DNA from: Anas platyrhynchos
Lineage: Eukaryota > Chordata > Aves > Anseriformes > Anatidae
Assembly (NCBI RefSeq): GCF_047663525.1
Contig: NC_092587.1
Span: 45,654,501 to 45,718,500 of the forward strand
Length of the DNA stretch: 64,000 bases
Direction: 5' to 3'
Below are positions 23,401 to 35,400 of the stretch, in pieces. The stretch's first letter is position 1. Every line of letters starts with the position of its first letter. The translations under genes and the position numbers were made by a program. Below the pieces are notes generated by a model. It had not been told where the DNA came from. It did not search any database and saw nothing but the letters and a program-made list of their open reading frames with translations.

Positions 23401-26400
23401 CAAATAGTTTCTTTTAAGCCATTTAGAAACATAAAAGCTATTTAGTTCACACAAAAAGCCAAACTTTAAAGCAGATATTCTGCATGTACTTAAATGAACT
23501 AAGTAGAAATCAAGGCCTTTAAAATGGTTCTTCTCAACCCTCCCCCGAAAAAGACGTGAGACTAGGTGATTACCTAGTGCCATCTCAAACTGAGCACCAC
23601 TAGGTACTAATACAGAGACTGAATGCGGTTTTAAAGACTACTTCAAGAAAGCGAGACCGTCTTCTATTAATGTCTTCAAAACAGAATGATTCTATTAGTA
23701 AAGATATATTACAGAAGAATACCACTTGCATGATTCATTATGTATATTTACTAATCGTATTTACTAGGGTTTCGTCGCTTGCAGTCAGTATAGTGTCAGC
23801 TAGGGAAGTACTCTCTGATATTACAGCATCATCTACAGGCAACTGTGCTGTAGCTTCCACCTGTTTGTTTAAAACAAAAGAAAACAGTTGAATAAAATAG
23901 CCACTAGGACCCTCATAGTAAGAAAAAAGCTTTTCTATTATAATAAGCCTCTCATCACCCTTTTCCTTGGTGTTCTTCTTGACACTCTGGTAGACTCCCT
24001 AGAAAATGCCTGAAGAGGTCCACTTTTTGAAGATCCACTTGTCCAGGTAGTCTCAGTAACTCCATCTTGAGAGTAAGTCTATTCAAGCATCAAACACATG
24101 ATCAAACATGAAAGCCAGCTCTCAACATCAGATACCCAAAACCAAAAGCCAAAATAGCATGCATACTCCATAACCAATTATCTTGAATACATTAGAAACA
24201 CCCACCAAGAACAAAACCAACCAAAAAAATTTAAACCTTTTATGTTCAATAATGCCTGGCTAACTAGACAGGTAGTGTTGACCACAATACTCATATTAGA
24301 CCATGCTATTTTTCAAATACAGAATGGACTAATTAATGACCAAAAGCTAACCGGCTCACTGCAATAGAATGAGATCCATAATGCTACAAATAGTCACATC
24401 AAGTCATGGACAGCAGATATAACTTCTAAGCCTGCTACATTACCTACCTACATGTATACAACAAAAATGAAGCAAAAGCCAAACACTATAATCATAAGCA
24501 AAATGCAACAACTTGTTCATTACTCAAGAGTGTATTCTCTCAAGTGAAGACAACGTTTTAGGCACAGATACCTATATTTCTCATCTCCATAGGGGAGAGG
24601 GGAAGACGGATGGGGAGATGTTTTATAATCTTAGAAGTTCCCACATAATGATGAGAATCACTTAATTCTCACTTAACTGCGGGTTAAACGATCAAGCCTG
24701 AAACAGAACATGTTGTTATGTGGTTGTGTAATGAAGTGCCAGATTTTTATAACCATTAACAAACAGACCATTCCCCAAGCCTGACAAGCCTGATACATGA
24801 CAAGCTATATGCTAAAATTAAAATCCTCCTCAAACCTAATTCCAAGCACACACCTGGAAGGAAATGGAGATGATGGAAGGCCTGTTTTTTCAAAATTAGA
24901 GAATATTTCCCTTTGTATTTTCTTATCTTTAAAGAACAATAAAAATAAAAACCCTTTGTTAATACTGAGGTCTTTGCACATTAATACCTCTTTCACTGGC
25001 ACATTACCAAGCTTTAAGTTACATTTGGTGCTGGTGGGAATTACGCAGACCACTGCTGCACAGCAAAATAACTTCTCTGAAAGAGTATTAGCCACAAAAC
25101 TGAATGCATTCAGAGTACAGACTGTAAAGTACTTATCTATCAAGGGGTAAAAAAAAGTTTAACACCCTTCTCAGTTCCCCACTTGTACCTTGTAAGTTAC
25201 TCCAGTGAAACTAGAAGCTAAGCAGTTTTATGATTATAAATAGAAGTTCTGTGTTACAGCTGCTACATATCCAGCAGAGGGAGCACAAGTGTTTTGCTGT
25301 ATTCTAAAGTTACTGAAATACTTTGAAAACCAAACAATGGATATTCATGCACAGACCTCGTGCAAATAAATTCAGATACTCCATATAGAATTGTAGATTT
25401 CAGCCTATGTCTCCAGTATTCTTTTAAATTTAAATAAACTTCTAATGAAAGGTCTCCCAATCCCTCTTTATACATTCACCGAACACTGGCTTCTCAGCTT
25501 TTTCTATTAAGAAAAGCTTAACCTGCAACACCTTCAATCATATCTCCTTTTCCCATATCCTTCTTTCTATTTGAGAGGTGTTCTTCCTTAGAAGCTTAGA
25601 GAAAACACTAATTTCAGACTAGTCCCACTCAAATACACTCCACTCGAGAAAGCAGAGAGGCAATTCCCTAATCCTACTATTGGAAAGCTCCCCTGCCCCA
25701 GACTGTTTTACTAGGAACTGATCTCTTTTCCCCCCCACAATGAAAAGTTGGAAGTGTTTCAATAAATAAGCCCTTATCGCCTTACTTTTTCTTTGTTGGA
25801 CACTCAGGTATTTTAAGTACCAGGGAGATCTTGCATAAGAAGTCTAGGAAGTGGCTAAGTCTATTTTATGAAAACTATCCAGACTTCAGCAGGGCATATT
25901 CAACAGAAAAAAATAAAGTCTACACTTAGGATTATCCGCACCATTAATTCAAGAGGCGTTCTCTGTTTATTCTGCAAATACTTCAAGTAAATAAACCCTA
26001 TTAAAATGCAATACATTTAGATACATCAACACTCTGTATACGATCACAGAAAGCTACAGTGCTGTGGTTCAGAAGTATCATTCAGCATATGCATACAGGT
26101 AGTCAAAAACAGAAGAGCAGAGAAGAGTAAGAACAGCACAACCAGAATGCCACTACAGAAGTGCTTGCTCTTCTTGAGATTTTCTACACTGCAAGGAGGC
26201 CTCAGTAGGCTTAGCCCACCTCTTCCTGTTCAGTGTCATCTACTATGAGGCCTTAAACTCATGTTTTTGACCTTTAAGTCTACATTCACCTACTAGGTTG
26301 GAGGAAAGCACTCAAGTTAGGATTTTCTTCCAACTCTTCCAGTTTACAATAAGCAGGCAATTACGCACAAAGAACTGAGCTCAAGTTCATCTAGTCCTCC

Positions 26401-29400
26401 ACTGCTATCCAACTAATAAGACCCTCCCCACCCAATTTCTGTTGCAACCAGCCTGCTCTAAGACTTACTTGCACTCTTTTAAGAAAAGAGAAAAGCAACA
26501 TCCTTAAGTGCCAAGTCTTCAGCACCAGATGACAGACAATCCTTTCACTATTCTAGGCTAAGAATAGTACTGCACAGGACCTAGAAGTGTCTCACAAGTT
26601 AACACCACACTGCCAACCAGTCCAGGCCCACCACTCTTCAGAGCCCCAGTCTTAGATCCAGTGCCACACAGCAAACACAAGTTGCATATAACTCTGTAGA
26701 ATGAGTATAGTTAATTGACAAGCTGTGACCTTAAGATTTAATTTCACAGAAGGGGAAAATAAAGGTTATGATTTTCCCCATCTTCCAGTTTCATTCTCAG
26801 CAAAATGCACGGCTATGTATTTGCTGGCCCAAGACATGGGGTTTTGCATCCTCTTGGCTTCATGCAGTTATAAAGCACTGTTTGTTTTTTTTTTAAAAAA
26901 AAAAAAAAAACAGCAGTCAGGAGCTCAAAGGTTGAACAAGCTAGAGAGTTCTTGAAGAAGTGTGTCACCACTTTGAAATGATACCTTTTTGGATTAATCA
27001 AGTTATATTACATTAACTACTAATTAGTAAAATACAGAAGGAGCAAAAACATTGTATCTACACTACTCATGAAAAAGATTAGAAGAGAAAATAGTAATAA
27101 CATAATGTTATTACATTGAAATTGGATGAACAAGAGCGAAAGTAAGCCCTCATCACTTAAAAAATGCCCTGAAAATACAGAATAAAAAGGAAATGGGTTC
27201 CCAAAGATTATGAAGCTTTGTTTGTTGATAGTTATTTACATGTAATGCAGCTAACATATTGAGGCTAGCAGGGATTTGGGGGTAGATAGCAACTTACAAA
27301 ACAGTAATCCTAGAAGTACAAGAACTTTATAATCCAGATGCCCATTACAAACACCATCACGAGATGAAATTGACTGAATAATGAATACTGATTTTGTGAA
27401 TTGAACCATGTATTGTGCATTGTATATCGAACCATGTGTTTGTTTTGATTTGTAGAAGTGAGATCAGTTTAGCCTGTATCCTTAAGAAGCCAGTCAAAAA
27501 TATGCAGAACTGGTTCTGTACATTCACAGCTGTGAGCTTGGGTAGCTCACAGCTGTGTGTTACCTGCTTTAAGAAATATCTATAGTAAAAGAAAGCTGAT
27601 ACATACACATATCATCTGAATAGGAAGAATCTAGCATTTACCATACTACAGAGTACTCAGACAAGACTGATTCACTAAGATACTGATCTGCTAATATCAA
27701 ACTATTAGCAGGTTAGGTTTTGTGCCCCTCCAGGATGTTTTCTGGACAAGTCCTTACTGTAGGACAACTCTGCTACTTAGTGGTCAGATGAGTACTGCTG
27801 TAAATATCCTAAGTAATCTAAGCTGTGCAACACTTTATTTACTGATACTGTCACATTGTAAGGACAGATCAGCCACCAGTCACCAAATCCAAGCTTTTGA
27901 GCTGCTTCTGTAAAATCCTTCTTTCACTAGGACAAGGGAACCAATGATAGTATTTCTAAAGACAACGAGTACATACAGTGAGATTCAAACTAGTTATTTT
28001 CTTCTAAGGAGAAGTTTGCCAATGAATTGTCTACTCCAGTAATGCTGCATGTCTGTATATGCCTGTATTTATTTATGTGCATATATATAAAGCAGTACAT
28101 GGCTTTATGGATTGTTATATTTAACTCAATTATAAACATATGAATTTATAAACGCATACATTTAGAGATAGAAATAGATACTAAAATAGATAGAAATATA
28201 ATGTTTCTGGTATTTAAAAATATTTCTCAGAAAAAAAAAGACTGGAAATGTTTTCCAAATCTTTTGTTTGGGAAACTGTTCCTTTTATTAAGTCAAGTTC
28301 TCCACAAACATACAACAGGACAACACAAGTACCTCTGACTTATTTTCTGTCAGGCTTCCAAAACTAAACATGTTATAGTTGACCTGGTAGAGCTACAGAT
28401 GCTAGCAAGAGAGACTGACAGTTTTTAGAAGACCATTATTTTGAATGTTATCATACAGGCAAAAACCAGCAGCTGTAGTTAATTCACAGGATTTTCATGC
28501 TGTATTAGAATAGGCTAAGAAAAAGAAAACTTGAGAACAGTATTGGCTGTTTTATCAAGTGTGATTATATTTAGTAAGCACGCTGCCTGCAGTTAGTAGC
28601 TGTTCTAGATGCCATTAAATGAAGCATACCTGGTTGTGTTCAACAACTCTTTGTTTGAGTGCTACTGGAGTCTTTGTCCTGCCTTTCAGCGGTTCTCTCT
28701 TCTCAAGCCTCAGCTCAGTCTTCGGATCTGTAAGTGGTTTTAATAATTTTTTTATATTACTACAGGTTAATAAACTACACTTGGTTTAAATTAGTACCAA
28801 AAAATCATTTTAAGACAGCATTACTGTTATGAACTGTTTCCTTAAAAAAAAAAAAAGTTGTGAAGTACAGGTTAAGTTTTTCCACTGAATGGAGAAGAAC
28901 TAAGCCTCCTGAAGAATAATGTTATTTCAAAGTTCTGACCCAGGTATGTCACTTCTATCCTTAAAAAAAAATAATCCTACACCTCAAATAAGCTTTGACT
29001 AATCCAGCAGTTCCATTTAGGAACTGGTACCATGTCACAATTGCTTTAACAAAGCTTCATACTATTTAGTAAGGGGACTGAAGCTTTCAACACTGCTTTA
29101 GGTTGCGAGTTTAGTCTCCTTTAGAATAGGTACTTATACAAGACTCCTTTTTGATGCAAGAGAATTGCAAGTGGTTAGCAGTCATCTCACCAGTAAGAGG
29201 ATGCATCACTTCCACTCCCCTTACTAAAACACTAACAGCATTACACCCCAGATCTCAAGTTCAGTTATCAACATCCCCTAGGCCTTTTAAGCCTGAATAT
29301 ATGGAAACTTTTCATTTTTCCTTCAATGTTTGAACAGTTTGGTAATTAGATGGAGACAGCTGTCAAGTTACAATTGGAGTCTTGACTATCTCAGAACAAA

Positions 29401-32400
29401 AACAAAACCCTTTAACCACCCCATCACCGCCACCAAGTACAAGAAATTAAAGATCAAAAGCAAGCACAACAATACAAAGCAGACCCAATTGATTTCCCAG
29501 TTGTATTTCAATCCCTTATGCTCCATCTCTGTATGTTTCTATAAAAAAAATCCACAGAACTACACTAATCACCATGAACCACAGAAAATAATCATCTTCA
29601 AACATTCCATTCAATATATTTCTTAGAGCTTTTTTTGTTTTTACTTTTTGTAATGTGTGATGGTGTTTTAAGTCCCACCTCTCCTGCCCGATACTTTTTT
29701 TTTTTAAATCACTTGATATTAAAACATCCCAAAAATAAAAATCAACTCAACCCAAGCTATGTCCATAAGGAACAGAACGTAAAAAAGTGTCATACACAAG
29801 AAACTCATATACAAGGAGCACATTAAACAATACCTTTGATGTACTGAAATTTAATGAACATTTATAGACTATCCCCTAAAGAAGATAACTACTGGGTGCA
29901 CTGTAATACAAAACTCATAGGCAAGGTGCAATGAGAACTGGAACCAGATTTACAGGCTCAGCTCCATGTGAAAAATGGACAAACAGAAGGGAACATTTTA
30001 CAATTGAAGTGTCCTTTCCCAGAACAGGCTCCTAGATCACTGTGCTAGCACTCCATGATTAAGTATACTTATCACATGGTCTACAATGGTATATTAAAGC
30101 CTCAACAACAGATCATACCCTCTTTAGATATTTCTTCTACTTCTAGTATTACTTATGTATAATTTGAATAGTTCACATGCAAGTTCCACTTCAGTCTTAC
30201 CTTCTTCATTGTCACTGTACTGGTCAGAATCATTACTTCCATTCTGTCTGGTGTTCTCAGTAGCTGAAGAAATCATTGGCAGAGGCATGGATGACTTCAA
30301 ATTTGGACCTTGCTCTATCAGTTTCAACAGCTTTTTCTCATAAAGTTTCCTAGTTGTAGCTGTAGCAAGTAAAGATACATGGTACAGATGCAGTTTTAGT
30401 CTCCTGATGACTGCTAGAACATGACTGTTATATAATCCCTTGCGAATTTCCAGACATGTTTTCTATTTTTAATCAGTCTGTATGACCTAAAGAATCATAT
30501 ACCTGGAGGTATATGCTACCTCTAAGGCTTCTGAATTTTTGGTTCAAGAAAATTAAGACAAGCTTAGATCTGTCAGCAAACCGAGTATTACAAGCATTTG
30601 TCTAGAGAAGGATAACTGCTTTTCAGATTTTTTGTTTCATTTGCCACGATATGCAAGTTGTCATGCCCTTGCAGTGTCTATCTCACTGAATTTCGTGAGG
30701 GTAAGTGTCCATGCAGATTCCACTATCCCCTTAACCTCTTTATCCTGGAATTAACATACTTTCTCCTAATTTAACATTTGGCCTACTAGCAAATTCAGCC
30801 CAATAAGCAGAGGTAGTATAAGCAAGCAGCAAAAACAGAACCTCTTGTTTCCCACATTTAGCTGTTCGGATGGCTCACCTAACCTGACAGGACAATGGTT
30901 AAAACAAAGAATAATTACACACTCTCATATCAGGATTGGGCAGGCAAAAATCTGTAGAAGTGACCAGTGCCCACACTGCTAGCAGCCAAGAGTCCAACCT
31001 TATCAGAAAACTTCAAAGGGGAAGCCATTCTTAAGAAGTAGAAGACTCACAAGAAACAGAATCCATATGCTGTAAAAACTAAGGCATTTACTTAAAAATG
31101 AAAAACTTTAACATTTTTCTAAACATATTTCTAGTAGACTGCAGAGGTATTTGAATTTTCCACAAGGCTTAAGTGTTATCTGAGAGAAAGAAATCGAATG
31201 GGAAAACATACAGAAACAGCTAACAAAGTATTATGCATAGAAGACTATTTGAATGCATGCAGGACTCCAGGCTCTACCACTGGCACTTTCACTCCGTATT
31301 TCAAACATTCTACAAAAGGCCTTGCATGCTAGAGCAGACCATCTTCTGCTGAAGAGCTGTGAAATCAAAGTACCTTGCTATCAGGTCAGCACACAGTCTT
31401 AAGGCAAGGAGCTTTGATCTTGTAACACAGGAGACTGCCTAAGGCAGGAGATTAAGTTGGGGTGGGGACTTCTCCCTGTTCCTCCTGCTGAAGTAGGTCA
31501 GCACACAGGATGGCATGCAAAGTTCAAGGGGCCAGAAAAGAAATAAGCAAGGAAAAGATTTCTGCACAATGCAGAGTAGGAAATGCTCTAAAGAAGGGCA
31601 AATTCTCTGTTCTTGTTCTGCTCTCGAATAATAAGATATTATTATGTAAGACATATTTTGCATTTAAGCAGGCTCAAGATCAACCTCTGTACCAGAAAAC
31701 CTTATTACCACACTGCTAAACTTTAGTAGTTACATAGCTTCAAAACAGAAGCTGGAACACGTACAGCTGGCCTAGAATATACAGAACAAACTGGATTTTC
31801 CTACACAGGAGTGCTTCAAGCATTTTCTGTGTAAATAGTTCAATGAAAACATCCCATCCTCAGCAAAACACAAGACTATAACAATACTGGTTATGTAAGC
31901 AACCAAATCAGAGAAGCTCAGGGTACTCAGAACCGAAGTTTAGAGATCAACACATTCAACAGGTGAACATTTTAGCTACTTCAGTTGACCTACCTACAAT
32001 TGGGCCAGGATTTATTCCATACTTCATAAGTTGTTCTTGAAGATCTTCATTACTCAGCTCTGTTATATCTAGGTCATCCTTCTCTTCTGCCCTAGGTTTG
32101 TCAGTTTTTTTCGTGGCTTTCTGCAAAAAGCAAAAGGCAAAATGTTTCCAGTTAATATTTTATTATTATTATGAGAGCACGGGGAGCTATGAGAGTCCAG
32201 AAAAGCAATGATATTCACACATACCTCAACTGAAAGTAAAGCATATGTGAAACCCTTTGAACCATTTATTCCTACTAAATAAACAAGTGTTTCCTACTCA
32301 TAAAGGGAAATAACCATTAAAAGATGCCTCTTTAATAATAAAAAAAACCTTACTCATTATTCTGATCACATATTTTAATTTGAAGTATACAACAGGAGAG

Positions 32401-35400
32401 AGTTTCTCTCCAATAACTGGAGAGAGAAACTACTAGACATTTAACCAGCACTAAACAGTAAGTATTTGTGTTCCATTAGCAATTTTGCATTATCCTTCTA
32501 CCTAGCAGGTCGATACCTCTTCCTCTAATGAAGAGGAGGTCCCTCAGTTCTCACACCCTCCCATCCAAGTTCCCCAAATGCCTACTCCCTCTCTTCTCCT
32601 ACTGTAATCTCACAGAGAACAATCTCAGAGGACACAACGTTACAAAACAAGTAGAAGAAAGGCAAAGCCAAGAACACCCTCAAATTTTGAAAAGCCTGCC
32701 TGCCTAGGCCACTGCTACTGTAGCTCTATCTTGCTATAAATGCTCTATTCTTGCTATATATTTTCTATTATATATATATATATGTGTGTATATAAGAATA
32801 TATTAAGATTAATATATTAAGAATATATATATTCTTGCTATAAAGCTCTATTCTTGCTATATCTTGCAAACACAACTCTGGCAACACACTTGAACAGTTG
32901 GCAATACACCACCACCACATACAGATGGTTATCAAAATAATCTGCCAAGATGTTACTCCCAAATTAGCAGTTTCCATGATATCCAAACAGAGTGATCATG
33001 AAGGCTTCCCAAGTTGAACAAGTGTTGTTACTACAATAGACATTTCTAGGCTCCAAGATCTGCAAGATTGATGAGGTATGACAGAAGAAATATGCTCGGG
33101 AACTGCTTGCTCCCAACTATGAGAAAATCCAATAGAAATATAACTTACTTCTAAGCACTATCTCAAAGTAGGAAGATATAAACATATCAATTATACACTT
33201 AATGTAATTCAACTTAAAGATCCAAATAGCTCTTCTGGTACTTACTGAAGACCCTAAAATTCCAAATGCAAGTATGTTGTCATATTCATTCACAATTAAC
33301 ATTTTTCTTGGTGTATTTAGTAAGATATCACTGTAAGACTGTAAGAAGATCATCAATACAAGTCAACAATACCTACCTAGCCATTAGTGCCAGTTTAATA
33401 CTGGTTTGCATACAAGCTTGGTCTTGATATTTAATGCTAAACAACTATAAGGATTTCCAGCATAACTGTTTCTGTAATTAAGTTAGATTTTTCCTTAACT
33501 CCTGGATTGTGAAAATGCCGGCATGATGAACTTAAAATTAACTGTTGAAAAACGAGAATCTAAGAACTTAAGATTCTCAAGAAACAGACTCCAAGAAGTC
33601 TGAAGAAAGGATAAGATCACTGAGGTAGTAGAACTGACTAATGACTGATCAAGTGAGATAAATCTTTAGATATAAATTTAGATATAGATTAAGATAAATG
33701 CAGTTTCTTTACCACATAAAAATCTAATTATTATTTGAAATAACTGAACCCACTTATCAGAAAGTAACCAACCTGCAACTACAGGAGACTTGTTTTTACT
33801 TGTGAATCTGTTGGTCACACTTAACATCAAATAGTATTACTGTATAACAAGAATTTCATATCTGGACTTTTTCCCCTCAACTACTGACCTGTACAAACAG
33901 TGGAAGAGTTCCAAAACACATGCTGGGTTTTCTTGTTAGATCTGTTTATATTATTGACAGCTCCAGAGTTTGCACATGTCACAAGTCAGATTAACTAGGA
34001 TGATACTTGGGTATTTCAGAAGACAACTAGCGTGGTGTAGCAAGTCAATACTGCAACACCCCATTAAAGAAACTGGAACCATTTTAATTTATCATTGCCT
34101 TTGTATCTCTTACTGGCCACAAAAGAGGCTATACTCTTTGAAAATATATACCAGAAGAACTACACAGCATTCTACTAAGTTAATTTACAGAAATCTAACT
34201 GCAACTTATGAGTAGTAACATCCTCCAATGCAAGTGAACTCACATCCTACAGTATCTTTAATACATTTCTTCCAAATACCATTTCACTTTGTCTGATTTT
34301 GTTTCACTTTTGCATTAACACAAATCTAGACCATGAGAATATCCAGTTTCAGCAGAAAAGAGGGTAGTGGAGGGACGAACAGTTGAAGGTAATTGTGTTC
34401 TTCAGTAACAGGACCAAATGCATTGATTACCTTGTGTTCTGTGAGGTCTCAAACTTTTACTTTTGAATACCTACTCTCCTTAAAGGAGATGCAAATGATT
34501 TCACCTGTACAAGTACAAAGCTGCCATTTAACCACTTACTAGTCCATAGGATTAGTCCCTAGAAGCAGAGACTACTTCTAGAAGACAGGAAAAAGTCTCA
34601 CATACCTTGTCCATGGTACAACCACATAAACCTCAAGTTACCACAATCATACTACAATGCACCACTACACTTTCTGTGCATCACAACTTTTTCATGGGAC
34701 TATCCTGTGAGACAACTTTTATTGCAGGTTTTTTCTGATCTATCACTGCAAATACAAAGAAAAATAAGAAAACATTTTCCTGGTTTGGTGTCATTCAGTA
34801 AAATTAAAGTCTTACTATGGTGCAGAGTAAGTGTTTAAAATGAAATTGTGGTGAATACCAGAATTTGCTGAAGTAACGTCTAATCACTTTGCCTGTAATA
34901 CTGTAAATATTCTTACAGTGTTGTACTCAGACTAATAAATCTTTACCTGAAGATCTTGTAATCCCAACCAGAGCTAGCAGCATTAAAAAAATTCCAGTCA
35001 TGCCGATTTTCTAGGAAGGAGATGGAAGAGGATCAGCACACTTCGCTAGGCAGAGATTTGTTCATGTCAAATAGATAGCCATTTGGTAGCATATCTGTCA
35101 GGCTCAGTTTCAGAATAGAAATCCAACACCAGTTTGTCAGACAGACCATACTACTACTTTTACTACGTCTAGCACTAGTCCACCAAACAAGAACTAACAC
35201 ATCCACGAAGTCACTGAATAATACCAAAACTATGGGATGTCAAAGTATTTTCAAATCTTGACTTAAACTGCCCCTACACTAGGATATTCAAGGGCTTTAA
35301 TTGTAGACAGGTGCAGCTTCAACACCAGCAGCAGAAAGGCTTAAGGCTTCTTTACTATTTCTCTGAATGAGGTTAAGACAGGCTAAGGAAGCCCAGATCA

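Larger units (their letters stand above)
24079..28629 (-). other. TMPO: TMPO intron 4
   Basis: About 4.5 kb, AT-rich. It contains a CTCF-like motif at 25271, an A-run near 26890-26910 and a perfect hairpin at 27525-27557. No exon-like ORF was found. Confidence 0.7.
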
